A stretch of DNA of 12,669 nt, taken from Clostridiales bacterium (GTDB lineage: Bacteria; Bacillota; Peptococcia; Peptococcales; Peptococcaceae). The stretch is from NCBI GenBank assembly GCA_003343815.1, contig QAKL01000075.1:1-12669 (forward strand), read 5' to 3'. How positions within the stretch are numbered: the stretch's first letter is position 1; the number at the start of each line of letters is the position of its first letter. This document shows positions 1 through 7,726 of the stretch, one piece after another. The notes below the pieces were generated by a model. The model was not told where the DNA came from. It searched no databases and saw only the letters and a program-made list of their open reading frames with translations. A program made the translations under genes and the position numbers.

Positions 1-2
1 CC

Positions 3-302
3 AGCCCGGAGTGGTATGTGTTTACCATGATCGATCTGGATACCCATGAGAGACTTCCGCTTGCCAGAATGCAGGAATTATGCGCATTGCTTGAGCTCGA
101 TATGGTGCCGGTGGAAGAGGTGAAGGATGACTTTGCCTACAGCAGCGTCGAAGAACTTCTGGAACGGGCCAGGGGCAGATACCCCACCGGAATTACCAAG
201 GAAGGCATCGTAATCAGACCGCTGGTGCCGGTCTATTCCGAGATCATTGGCGGCCCACTGTCCATGAAGGTGATCAATAACGATTATTTGCTGAAGGAGT
301 AA
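3..302 (+). CDS. RNA ligase, DRB0094-type, C-terminal part (5' end outside window)
   Basis: Open from the window edge (frame of base 3) to a TAA, giving the last 99 residues. Two nucleotidyltransferase-superfamily ligase motifs are visible near the end: motif IV as EGIVIRP and motif V as SMKVINNDYLLK. The pattern EGIVxRP followed by S-x-K-V-I-N-x-x-Y-L-L-K is what I associate with the Deinococcus DRB0094-like RNA ligases rather than DNA ligases. Such enzymes use ATP to adenylate themselves, then the RNA 5' phosphate, and seal 3'-OH ends. The adenylated lysine (motif I) would lie upstream and cannot be checked. Its stop codon sits two bases before the next start, with that gene's AAGGAG inside the ligase 3' end, so it belongs to the same operon. 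A related ATP-grasp or DNA ligase is less likely. Confidence 0.8.
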   Translation, partial: SPEWYVFTMIDLDTHERLPLARMQELCALLELDMVPVEEVKDDFAYSSVEELLERARGRYPTGITKEGIVIRPLVPVYSEIIGGPLSMKVINNDYLLKE

Positions 303-304
303 AG

Positions 305-835
305 ATGAGAGATTACGCGCAGATAATAAAGGAAGCAGCATACACGGGATATGACAGATATACCCTGGATTTTCAGGACGATCGTTATATGTCACGTCTC
401 CAGGGAGAAGAACTGAAGCATAAGATTTGTGAGCTTCGCGACAGTGCGGAGAAGATTGTCCTGGACTGGCTGATTGATACGTTTGAAGAACAGGGATATT
501 CACTGGAATCATGTAACAATTATGAAGGAACAGTAAGCTGTGATATGCGATCAGAAGATAATAATAGAGTGGAAATTTCTTTGCATAAAAGAGAAAAAAA
601 TAAGTTTGGGCACGCGGATGTGGAGGTCGATGAATGGAAAAATCAGAAGCACGAATGTACGAAATTTCAGATTAAGGTCAGTACGGAAAACAGCAGGGGC
701 AGGCATATATTTCGGATGCCACAGGAACCGTATCCCCGAACATTATTTCCGGAATTGGGAAAAGAGGAAGAATGTGAGGAATGGTGGGTGAGAGTGGTCT
801 GTGATATCCGAAAAGCGGAGAGGCTGTTGAACTGA
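305..835 (+). CDS. 5' fragment: NOV_C/DUF3883-like domain, ExK changed to QxK
   Basis: A 176-aa frame starting at ATG 305, with AAGGAG at 294-299. Residues 46-167 align with the C-terminal domains of the two NOV paralogs downstream. Landmarks are E49 (paralog GEQYF/GETYV), D105 in FGHADVEV (paralog GWDIRV/GFDVRA) and FQIKVST at 121-127 (paralog YEVKTST). NOV_C has, as I recall, been placed in the PD-(D/E)XK nuclease-like superfamily. Here the expected glutamate is Q122 (CAG at 668-670), while the lysine K124 remains, so DNA or RNA cleavage is unlikely. The last nine residues before the stop (168-176) read in the wrong frame relative to the paralogs. This may be translated as a truncated domain. 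Confidence 0.6.
   Translation: MRDYAQIIKEAAYTGYDRYTLDFQDDRYMSRLQGEELKHKICELRDSAEKIVLDWLIDTFEEQGYSLESCNNYEGTVSCDMRSEDNNRVEISLHKREKNKFGHADVEVDEWKNQKHECTKFQIKVSTENSRGRHIFRMPQEPYPRTLFPELGKEEECEEWWVRVVCDIRKAERLLN
803..814 (+). other. Frameshift site: GATAT duplication next to CGA-AAA
   Basis: The bases read GATATCCGAAAA. Removing one AT joins the two frames so that the product regains the CDP motif seen in the full-length paralog, with identical spacing, which favours a two-base tandem duplication. A -1 ribosomal shift would also move into the same frame. The in-frame codons CGA AAA resemble the CGA-AAG shift site known from Bacillus subtilis cdd, but I see no convincing Shine-Dalgarno-like stimulator at the usual distance upstream. 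Confidence 0.55.
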
Positions 836-861
836 ATGTATATACAGATCCATGCCAGCTG

Positions 862-1299
862 TTGAAGAAGGGAAGCATAGATACAATATGGTACGAATCG
901 GTGTATGAGCCAGAGAAAACAAGGGATCGCCTGCCGGACTTCTTTTACGAGACTATGGAGAAAAAGGATCTGGAAAATCGTTTGATTTCACCGGAGGTCA
1001 GAGTCTTAAAAGGACGGTTAACCAGTGAAGATGATTACCTCTATATCACGTTTGATTCGTTTTATACTTCATATGTGCCATATTGGGGTCTGGGAAAAAG
1101 TGGCTACGAGATGCCGATGTATGTAAGAATCCAGCGTACAGAGGATATGCCGTTTCTGGGGGAAAGGGATGTTATGGTTGTGTTACTGCCATGCTATTTT
1201 GCTGCAGATGGAGTAGTTTTATGGCTGCAGATTCCGGAAATCCGGATCGAAAAGAATGGAGCTGGTCTGATGCCGGCGGGTGGTTTTGTGTACGTGTAG
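862..1299 (+). CDS. 3' fragment: unrecognised tail following the frameshift
   Basis: A 145-aa frame if started at TTG 862. There is no purine-rich ribosome binding site in front of that codon, and the first ATG in frame is far inside at 949. The frame is open upstream to 805, and its codons from 808 to about 860 encode residues homologous to the end of the NOV_C domain of the paralogs, which argues that it is the continuation of the preceding gene rather than an independent one. The remainder (charged first half, then a hydrophobic stretch around VMVVLLPCYF at about residues 104-113) matches nothing else in the window and no family I recognise. It ends at TAG, 57 bases before the next start. 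Confidence 0.45.
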   Translation: MKKGSIDTIWYESVYEPEKTRDRLPDFFYETMEKKDLENRLISPEVRVLKGRLTSEDDYLYITFDSFYTSYVPYWGLGKSGYEMPMYVRIQRTEDMPFLGERDVMVVLLPCYFAADGVVLWLQIPEIRIEKNGAGLMPAGGFVYV

Positions 1300-1340
1300 A
1301 TATACGGAAAGTAAGGACATGTTATTGAGGAAAACAGCAG

Positions 1341-1348
1341 AAAGGAGG
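1341..1348 (+). promoter_or_regulatory. Strong ribosome binding site for the ATPase-less NOV gene
   Basis: AAAGGAGG lies eight bases before ATG 1357. It shows that the lack of the N-terminal ATPase domain reflects an evolved start rather than an annotation choice: no ATPase-like sequence is seen in the bases before it. Confidence 0.75.
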
Positions 1349-1356
1349 CAAAAAGG

Positions 1357-3645
1357 ATGCCAATGAATTGTATAAAGAAGCATAAAGACATTCTTCCCCT
1401 GACAGTAAGGCTGTATAGCCATTTCCTTCATAACCTGGTGGAAGAGGGCGTGGAAGGACTGGAACATACAGTCCGCATTCCTATTTTGAACCATGTGGGC
1501 GCAGGGACAGAACCATATGAACAGCAGAATTTTTATGAGCAGTGTCTGCAGGTGATAAGCCGGGAAAAGCTGTTCTACACCAGAACCGGGAAGAAATGCC
1601 TGAACGATGACAGGGTATGTATTGTGGTGGGTGAGACAGAGGAGGAAAAAGAACTGGTAAAGGAACTTCTGGCTTCGGTGGATTTGTTCCTGCCTGCTGT
1701 AGATCAGACGGACTGGGAATCGGTGTTTTCCGGTTATCCGGTTCCGGAAGAGAAAAAGATCAGTCTGGCTTATCTTCTGGAGCATGCCCAGGAAATTCTG
1801 GATTATCTGATAGAACAGAATCCGGGACCGGATCACACGGACTGGGTCTTTCAACTGTATCAGGCGGCCATGAAAAATGAGAAACTTTCAGATCAGATCA
1901 TGGCGGGTAAGGTGGCTGTTTTTGTGAATCAGGTGTATCCGCCTGTTTTGAAAAGAATCACGGAAGTGAAAACAGATCCGGGAATTCCGGAATGTCTGAA
2001 AGATGTATCCGAAATCCTGGATCAATTGGATCTCGACCAGGAAAGCCGGGAGAAACTGAATTTCAATCAGGAAAAATTATCGCTTCGTTCGGTGTTGATT
2101 TCTCCATTGTTCCCTATAGTGGAAGGGAAGCAGCCAGAATCCTATGACATGCTCCGTCTGATCCATGCGATTGGAGAACCTCAGTTTTATTTTGATGGGT
2201 ATCGGTACGCAAAATATGATGAGGAAGCCAGAGAACTGAAGAAAAAAATTGTACAGACTCACAATCAGATATGGGGAATTCTTCTGGCCTGCGGACCGGA
2301 TGAGGAGATAAGAAATCTGGCTGCAGAAGCAATGGATCTGGAAATTCCGATTGATGTGAAGCCAATCCAGGACGAACGGATTCCAGAGTCTATGTGGGAA
2401 AAAACATATGCTGCAGTTTTACACGTTATGATGGACGACATTATGAGATGTGAATGCCTGGAAAAACTTTCCAGCGTGCTGGCAATAGGAAAACAACAGA
2501 CCTGTGACTGGTTGCGAGGTGTCTGGTGTTTGGGCAAAAAGTATTTGCCATATGATGAACTGAAAGAACAGGGCATTTTATTAAACCACGAAGGACAGTT
2601 TGTGAGGCCGGAGAATTCTATAAAAGGCTTTCTGGATGAAGAACTGCTGAAAATCAGGGATGACCTTTGCGCTGAGTACCGTGAGGATATGATAACTCCG
2701 AGATGGCTGGGGGAGCCTACAGATTATTTGGAAATTCGGGACTGGCCCATAGAAGAATGTGCCAACTGTGATCTGGCAAAGGAAATCAATTATTTTCTGG
2801 CAAACCTGTTCGTGTCGGGGGCGCTTTCAGCGCAGAAAAAAGAAGTTCAGGATGCCTGCAGACGGCTCTACTTCTGGATTGGACGTTATGGTCATGGTGT
2901 TTGGGATCTTTTCCCCGAATTTTATAACGAAGCAGACAGGATAAAACTTTTGACTATGCAGGAAATAACCAAAGCAAGCGAAGAGGCAGATCAGCTGCAT
3001 GAACTTCTTGAAAAGTTCAATGCGGATTCTGTCGATGAACTGCTGGAACTTCTGGCCGGTGGAAAGAAATACAAAGGGGAACAGGAGCTTGAAGACAAAA
3101 GCGGGATTGACTATGACTTCGAAAGAGATGTGGATTTTGAGGGTGATGACCGCATAAAAAAGCTTTCAGAGGAAGAAAAAGAGAGCGTAATCCGTGAGAT
3201 AAGAAATGTGGGAGAAACATATGTCTTTGATTGGCTGATAGGCCAGTTTCAGAAAAAAGGATATAAAGAGTATGACAGAAAAGATGATTCTTGTTTTATG
3301 GTAACAGAAAATGGCAGGTATCTGATAGAAATAGAACGGATGAGCTCGCGGAGTTTAGGTTTTGACGTTCGGGCATGTTATAGTCACCGGGAAGATAATA
3401 CAGAGATAGATGATGAACGTATCGAATATAAAATCAAGATCAGCACCTCCGGAAGCCGGTATAAAAATGTTGTGCGCCTGTTTGACGCTGAAATGCGTCA
3501 TTCCGGAGAGCATTACCACCTGCTCAAACTGATCTGCAATCCTGAGACAATGGAAATAGAAAGCATTCACGATTATGCGGATCCCTTAAGATCTCTTGGA
3601 AACAGTAAAAATAACAAAACTGGTTACTTACGGGAGGAAAAGTAA
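1357..3645 (+). CDS. NO VEIN-like protein lacking the Hsp90-like ATPase domain
   Basis: A 762-aa protein collinear with residues about 345-1085 of the 1085-aa ATPase encoded downstream. Shared blocks include FLHNLVEE at 23-30 (FLHNLVEQ, 359-366 there), DPGIPECLKD, ACGPDE, QDACRRL and ADRIKLLT. The first 336 or so residues of the paralog, which carry the ATP-binding site, are absent. The C-terminal NOV_C/DUF3883-like domain (about 617-762) keeps E620, D670 (GFDVRA) and K694, but the motif glutamate is K692 (AAA at 3430-3432), so the nuclease-like site is probably dead. An acidic linker (DYDFERDVDFEGDD) precedes it. Likely a non-enzymatic partner or regulator of the full-length protein, perhaps forming mixed oligomers; this is inference. 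Two ATGs (1357, 1363) are possible; the first fits the ribosome binding site well. The next gene starts three bases after its stop. Confidence 0.8.
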   Translation: MPMNCIKKHKDILPLTVRLYSHFLHNLVEEGVEGLEHTVRIPILNHVGAGTEPYEQQNFYEQCLQVISREKLFYTRTGKKCLNDDRVCIVVGETEEEKELVKELLASVDLFLPAVDQTDWESVFSGYPVPEEKKISLAYLLEHAQEILDYLIEQNPGPDHTDWVFQLYQAAMKNEKLSDQIMAGKVAVFVNQVYPPVLKRITEVKTDPGIPECLKDVSEILDQLDLDQESREKLNFNQEKLSLRSVLISPLFPIVEGKQPESYDMLRLIHAIGEPQFYFDGYRYAKYDEEARELKKKIVQTHNQIWGILLACGPDEEIRNLAAEAMDLEIPIDVKPIQDERIPESMWEKTYAAVLHVMMDDIMRCECLEKLSSVLAIGKQQTCDWLRGVWCLGKKYLPYDELKEQGILLNHEGQFVRPENSIKGFLDEELLKIRDDLCAEYREDMITPRWLGEPTDYLEIRDWPIEECANCDLAKEINYFLANLFVSGALSAQKKEVQDACRRLYFWIGRYGHGVWDLFPEFYNEADRIKLLTMQEITKASEEADQLHELLEKFNADSVDELLELLAGGKKYKGEQELEDKSGIDYDFERDVDFEGDDRIKKLSEEEKESVIREIRNVGETYVFDWLIGQFQKKGYKEYDRKDDSCFMVTENGRYLIEIERMSSRSLGFDVRACYSHREDNTEIDDERIEYKIKISTSGSRYKNVVRLFDAEMRHSGEHYHLLKLICNPETMEIESIHDYADPLRSLGNSKNNKTGYLREEK

Positions 3646-3648
3646 AAT

Positions 3649-5829
3649 ATGCAGAATTTAAAGGAGGTCATCGAAAATCTGAAAGCGGAGCAGAAAAAGC
3701 AGGGAATCGCACCGGCTGGATTTTCCATCCGTGAGCGGGTGGAAGGGAGACTGGAAGAGCTGGAAAACGAAGTGGAACAGCTGCGTTACGAATCGGCCTG
3801 CTTCACGATCCGTTCCAAAGAGAACGAAAGCAGTGACTGCCAGATGCTGAGCTGGGAGGAGAAAAAGAACCTGCTTCTGCTGTATTTTGATGACATTCTG
3901 GTTACAGTCCAGTGGCTGGTACATATCTATGCGACGCTGAAAGGGACAGACATAGACGAGGAAAAGTCTTTCCGGATGCCTGTGGGGGAAGAAGAAGGGG
4001 CAATTGTCACCATAAGCTTTGATGAGGAACGGGTGATAAGCGCTATCGGCGCGGAAACAGGACACAATAAGGTCCGGGATGGTTTTTGCCCGCTGCTCAT
4101 GGAGGCAAAGAAAAATTTCCCGGATATAGCGGGGGCCATGCGTAGCTGCTTTGACGCGTTATGGGAAGATGGACTGGGAGAAAATTCCGGTATTGTTTCC
4201 AAACGGTATTACCAGGCATTGCCGGAAGACTGCCGGATCCTTCCTTATAAAGAGCGGGATACCCTGGAAAAGCGCCGGGCAATCATGGACAGGATCCGGG
4301 CATTTCTGGATACGCTTCCGAAGGAGCACTGGTTTACTGTATTTTGTTACGGCAGTTTTCTCACGGAGGAGTATCAGGAGACCTCGGATATTGACCTGCT
4401 GGTCTGCGGGGAGGATGCGCGGACCACGCTGCAGGTGAGAGACAGCCTGGTGGAATTCCTGAGAAAAGAAGGACTTTTTCATGAAGTTTCGATCGCCGGA
4501 CTGGAGAATATGGGAGCGTTTCCGCTTCAGGTGCTTCTCACGACAACCTGGATGTACCGGGAGGAGGCGCCGGAGGCTGTTTCTGACTGGATCAGCAGTC
4601 TGGTGGAGTGCTGGGGTCTGAATCCGGTTGAAAAACTGCAGCAGGAGCAGCGGGAAGAAACGCGGAGAATGAAGGCAAAGAGAATCAGGCTGACGGAGCA
4701 GGCAGACGCGGCGGGACTGGATTTTATCGTAACAGACCGTTTCTTTTATGATGATTTTACCGATGAGCACTCCTACAGCGTAGAGCAGGATTTCCTGCGG
4801 ATCTTAAATAATAATCTCAAAGCATTTGCTGGTGTTACGGATGGTGATGACGCGTTTTGGGATGAAAAATCCCTGGATTTTCTGAAAACATTTGCCGGTG
4901 CACAGCGGAAGGGCGATTACGGACTTGTGACGCCCCAGGGGGAAATGCCGATGTTCTGTCTGCCCATTGACTGTAAGCTGGGCCTTACCTTTTTGCACTG
5001 GAATCAGCGGGAATACCAGTGCCGACGTTTTTATCTGAAAACAGTCGGAATTGATGTGTGGAAATGGCTTTCCGAAAATATAAGAGAAACGGTATACATC
5101 AGAAGACAGGATCTGGGACCGGAACTGCTGGAGATAGAGAATTTCACGATTACGGATGGAATTGAAACGTATGGGAGCTATGAGGAAAATCTTTCGGAGA
5201 TTCTTCAGAAGTGGAAAAAAGCCGGATGGAAGATGACAAAGAACCAGGAAAATTATTCCCATGAGTTCGTATGGAAAAATGACATGCGGGATGCTTATGT
5301 CAGCTTCCCGGTGCAGGAAGAGGTTCCGATCGCGGAGTTTGCGGGCAGATTTTCGGATGCAGAGATCTATTTGGGACTGATCCTGCTGGACTTTGAGGAT
5401 TATACGGTGGTCAATTCCTGTCCGTACATCCTGGATGACAGAAATTACCGTCCAGATTATCCGCTCTATATTTGCGGGAGCAATGCGGCAGGAACTGAGT
5501 TTCTGGAGAGACGGAGCGGAGGAGATTCGTCATTTTTAGAGATTCTGTATCTTGAGGTTATGAAGGGTATGCAGTACGGTCCGGGACGGCTTTTTAGTGG
5601 ACGGTATCGTGACCGGTATGATTCCTGGTTTGTCCTGGTGGTGGACGATGCCCCCAAAGATGGCAAAGGATACGAGGCGTCAGACTATACAGAGCGGGTC
5701 TTGTACGGAATTGAGGTTAACAAGAAGGAAAAGAAGATCCTGATCGAACAGAGCGAGCAGGCGGTACAACGGTTCCATGAACTGTACAATCAGGCGAAGG
5801 CCGGAGTCGTTGTCAGACAGGGGGACTAA
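3649..5829 (+). CDS. Nucleotidyltransferase (pol-beta fold) fused to domain X
   Basis: A 726-aa protein in three parts. Residues 1-50 are charged and probably coiled coil (RERVEGRLEELENEVEQLRYE). Residues about 190-320 hold a minimal nucleotidyltransferase core: CYGS with G235-S236, then SDIDLLV with D247 and D249, the metal-binding pair of the pol-beta/MNT type. The third acidic residue is uncertain; E279 in HEVSI is a candidate. Residues about 357-715 form a domain shared with the 339-aa protein encoded next: GDYGLVTPQGE at 422-432, DYTVVNSC, DSWFVLVV, YGIEVN and EQAVQRFHELY. I do not recognise that domain. Proteins with this core transfer nucleotides to RNA 3' ends, proteins or small molecules, and which applies here is not visible. 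GGGAGG at 3632-3637 precedes the start. Its stop is one base before the next ATG, indicating coupled translation. Confidence 0.75.
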   Translation: MQNLKEVIENLKAEQKKQGIAPAGFSIRERVEGRLEELENEVEQLRYESACFTIRSKENESSDCQMLSWEEKKNLLLLYFDDILVTVQWLVHIYATLKGTDIDEEKSFRMPVGEEEGAIVTISFDEERVISAIGAETGHNKVRDGFCPLLMEAKKNFPDIAGAMRSCFDALWEDGLGENSGIVSKRYYQALPEDCRILPYKERDTLEKRRAIMDRIRAFLDTLPKEHWFTVFCYGSFLTEEYQETSDIDLLVCGEDARTTLQVRDSLVEFLRKEGLFHEVSIAGLENMGAFPLQVLLTTTWMYREEAPEAVSDWISSLVECWGLNPVEKLQQEQREETRRMKAKRIRLTEQADAAGLDFIVTDRFFYDDFTDEHSYSVEQDFLRILNNNLKAFAGVTDGDDAFWDEKSLDFLKTFAGAQRKGDYGLVTPQGEMPMFCLPIDCKLGLTFLHWNQREYQCRRFYLKTVGIDVWKWLSENIRETVYIRRQDLGPELLEIENFTITDGIETYGSYEENLSEILQKWKKAGWKMTKNQENYSHEFVWKNDMRDAYVSFPVQEEVPIAEFAGRFSDAEIYLGLILLDFEDYTVVNSCPYILDDRNYRPDYPLYICGSNAAGTEFLERRSGGDSSFLEILYLEVMKGMQYGPGRLFSGRYRDRYDSWFVLVVDDAPKDGKGYEASDYTERVLYGIEVNKKEKKILIEQSEQAVQRFHELYNQAKAGVVVRQGD

Positions 5830-5830
5830 T

Positions 5831-6850
5831 ATGCTGAGAGTGATATTGCTGGATGAAGCGTTTTATGGGAAGGAAACGGTTTTTCTGACAAAAACCATGG
5901 AAGTGGAACGGGAGTTTCTGCGGATATTCAGCCGGGACAGGAACGCGTTCCGGGACGCGGACTGCCTGGCGCTGATGCAGGACATTGATTCCGCAAAAAG
6001 ACAGGGCGATTACGGGGTGGTGACTCCGTTTGGGGAAAGCAGCATCAGCTGCCTGTCAACCGGCTGCAAGTTTGGCCTGATCGTCCTGTATTATGAAAAG
6101 AAGGGCCCGGCAAAGCTGATCACGGAATTTGGCGCGGCCGGAGACAATGTGTGGGAGTGGCTGATCCGCCAGGACAGAGGGTATCAGGTATTCATGTGTG
6201 TGGAGACGGTATATCCGGGAATGACTGGCTGGAAAAATGTCGAGTTTGTCTATAAAGACCAGGTATATCAGGGGGCAATGGGTGAAGTTTACAGTTTTGC
6301 CAGCCATGCGCGGTGGGATTCTTACGACATGACAAAAGAACGGGAAAAACTGGCCTATGAACAGGCGAAAAAGGATCAGCCGTTCATGGTGTACTGTCCG
6401 TTAAAAACAGAACAGAAGTTTGAGGATTTTATCCTGCATTTCAAGGGTGGAGACCGCCAGCTGGAATGTGAGCTTCGCGGGGAACCTTTGAAGGAGTATA
6501 CTGTCGTGAATCAATGCAGGTATCTCCCGGATGCGTTTGAACACAGGAGAATTCCGCTGTATATCTGCAGTACCGATGTCGGGAGGGTGACGTACCGGCA
6601 GATCAACAGTGTGAAATATCCCACGTTTGAGGAACTTCTCGATGATGTTTTAAGTGGATCGTCGTCGGATTCCTGGTTTGCGCTGGCAGTAAATCATGAC
6701 GAATCCTGTGAAGTGATGGAGTATCCGGAAATTACCCTTTTTGGAATTGAGGTAAATACGGGCGAAAAGAAGATTACGATTTATGAGCCAAAACAGGCGG
6801 TGGAGATGTTCCATGCGCTGATGGCTGTGGCAGAGGAGGAAGAAGAATAA
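5831..6850 (+). CDS. Stand-alone domain X protein, paralog of the preceding C-terminus
   Basis: A 339-aa protein of unknown function. ATG 5831 is chosen over the in-frame ATG at 5777 because it follows the previous stop by one base, has AGGGGG at 5819-5824, and its first residues align with residue 357 onward of the 726-aa protein. Shared landmarks are GDYGVVTPFGE at 59-69, CKFGLIVLYYE at 79-89, EYTVVNQCRYLPD at 222-234, SDSWFALAV at 279-287, FGIEVNTGEKKI and KQAVEMFHAL near the end. There is no signal peptide or membrane segment. It ends in an acidic EEEEE tail. Keeping one copy free and one fused to a nucleotidyltransferase suggests that X is a recognition or assembly module, but no catalytic motif is obvious. 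Immediately followed by the macrodomain gene. Confidence 0.7.
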   Translation: MLRVILLDEAFYGKETVFLTKTMEVEREFLRIFSRDRNAFRDADCLALMQDIDSAKRQGDYGVVTPFGESSISCLSTGCKFGLIVLYYEKKGPAKLITEFGAAGDNVWEWLIRQDRGYQVFMCVETVYPGMTGWKNVEFVYKDQVYQGAMGEVYSFASHARWDSYDMTKEREKLAYEQAKKDQPFMVYCPLKTEQKFEDFILHFKGGDRQLECELRGEPLKEYTVVNQCRYLPDAFEHRRIPLYICSTDVGRVTYRQINSVKYPTFEELLDDVLSGSSSDSWFALAVNHDESCEVMEYPEITLFGIEVNTGEKKITIYEPKQAVEMFHALMAVAEEEEE

Positions 6851-6851
6851 C

Positions 6852-7703
6852 ATGGCAAGAGAAGATAACATTCGGGTGTTTGAGGATACGGAGGCGTGGT
6901 GCCGCACGAACAGAAAAATCGCGGAGAGCCTGAAAGCATCCCAGGCAGCCCAGGAGCTGATCCTGGAAACGGATGCGCTGCCGGATCTGGATAAAAACCG
7001 GTATGAGAAACCGGCCAAGGTTGTGGTTTCCAAAAAACGGACCCTGGAGGCGGCGCGGGGGTATGCAGGCCAGAAGGTAGCGGTCCACAATTTCGCGTCC
7101 GCCACCAATCCGGGCGGCGGTGTCACCACGGGAGCGGGCGCCCAGGAGGAATGCATCTGCCGCTGCTCCACCCTGTATTTCTGCCTGAAAACCCAGGAGA
7201 TGCAGAATCGTTTTTATACCCCGCACCGCCAGGCGCAGAATCCGATTCATAACGATGACATCATCTACACGCCGGAGGTGCTGGTGTTTAAGACCGATAC
7301 CGCCGTGCCGCGGCGCATGGATGAAGCGGAGTGGTATGCGGTGGATGTCATCACCTGCGCTGCACCGAACCTGCGGGCGAAGCCCAGCAACCGCTACAAC
7401 TCCGGGGATGGAAACCGCGCGGTTTCCGTGAAAAGCAGGGAACTGATGGCTATCCACGACAAACGCCTGCGCCGGATGCTGGACACAGCACTGGCAAAAG
7501 GAGCGGAAACGGTGATCTTGGGCGCCTTTGGATGCGGTGCCTTCGAAAACAATCCCGAAGTCGTGGCCATGGCAGCAAAGAATGTGCTGAAAGATTACCT
7601 CCACGCCTTTTGCAACCTGGAATTTGCCGTATACTGCACCCCGCGGGACGAAAACAATTACCGGGTATTTGAGCGGGTGCTGCGGGGGTATTGCAAAGCA
7701 TAG
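6852..7703 (+). CDS. Macrodomain protein, bacterial-type PARG (TIGR02452-like)
   Basis: A 283-aa protein with the signature of microbial poly(ADP-ribose) glycohydrolases: GGG at 88-90, seven residues, then QEE at 98-100. The second macrodomain loop is LGAFGCGAFENNP at 223-235, and NFASATNPGGG (80-90) is the adenine/ribose-side loop. Length fits the family. Such enzymes remove ADP-ribose from proteins, and some macrodomains act on ADP-ribosylated nucleic acids or ADP-ribose 1''-phosphate, a by-product of tRNA splicing and repair. The last role would suit the RNA ligase in this operon, but PARG-type activity is the direct family expectation. AGGAGG at 6834-6839 precedes ATG 6852, one base after the previous stop. 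It is visibly GC-richer than the first third of the operon. Confidence 0.9.
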   Translation: MAREDNIRVFEDTEAWCRTNRKIAESLKASQAAQELILETDALPDLDKNRYEKPAKVVVSKKRTLEAARGYAGQKVAVHNFASATNPGGGVTTGAGAQEECICRCSTLYFCLKTQEMQNRFYTPHRQAQNPIHNDDIIYTPEVLVFKTDTAVPRRMDEAEWYAVDVITCAAPNLRAKPSNRYNSGDGNRAVSVKSRELMAIHDKRLRRMLDTALAKGAETVILGAFGCGAFENNPEVVAMAAKNVLKDYLHAFCNLEFAVYCTPRDENNYRVFERVLRGYCKA

Positions 7704-7710
7704 AAAAGCT

Positions 7711-7715
7711 GGAGG
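7711..7715 (+). promoter_or_regulatory. Ribosome binding site fixing the start of the large ATPase
   Basis: GGAGG eleven bases before ATG 7727. An in-frame TTG at 7691 would overlap the macrodomain gene and has no comparable site, so 7727 is the preferred start. Confidence 0.65.
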
Positions 7716-7726
7716 AAAATTGGGAC

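Larger units (their letters stand above)
305..1299 (+). pseudogene. NOV_C/DUF3883-like protein gene split by a frameshift
   Basis: Two reading frames appear to be one gene. The first (305-835) aligns over its whole length with the C-terminal NOV_C-like regions of the two large NOV proteins of this operon. The alignment ends at the VVCD stretch (residues 164-167, codon 803-805) and the frame soon stops. If two bases (806-807, the second AT of GATAT) are skipped, the other frame continues as PKSGEAVELNVYTDPCQLL. That matches CDPASLEAVEHRCYDN in the 1085-aa protein and CNPETMEIESIHDYADP in the 762-aa protein, in register and without gaps. The restored protein would be about 330 aa: a short N-terminal lead, NOV_C-like domain, then an unrecognised tail of about 140 residues. 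The catalytic-type glutamate is Q122. Alternatives are a sequencing error or a -1 recoding event. Base composition is lower in GC than in the downstream paralog. Confidence 0.7.

Noticed and set aside
78..512. Long minus-strand frames opposite the + genes (for example 78-512, 4159-4770, 6774-7742, 10361-11044)
   Set aside because: All lie antisense to genes with clear motifs or paralogs, lack ribosome binding sites and show no recognisable protein pattern.
5777..5830. Upstream ATG 5777 as start of the 339-aa X protein
   Set aside because: It overlaps the preceding gene by 53 bases, and homology with the 726-aa protein begins only at 5831, which also has the ribosome binding site.
7691..7726. 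TTG 7691 as start of the large ATPase
   Set aside because: It overlaps the macrodomain gene and has no good ribosome binding site; ATG 7727 follows GGAGG.
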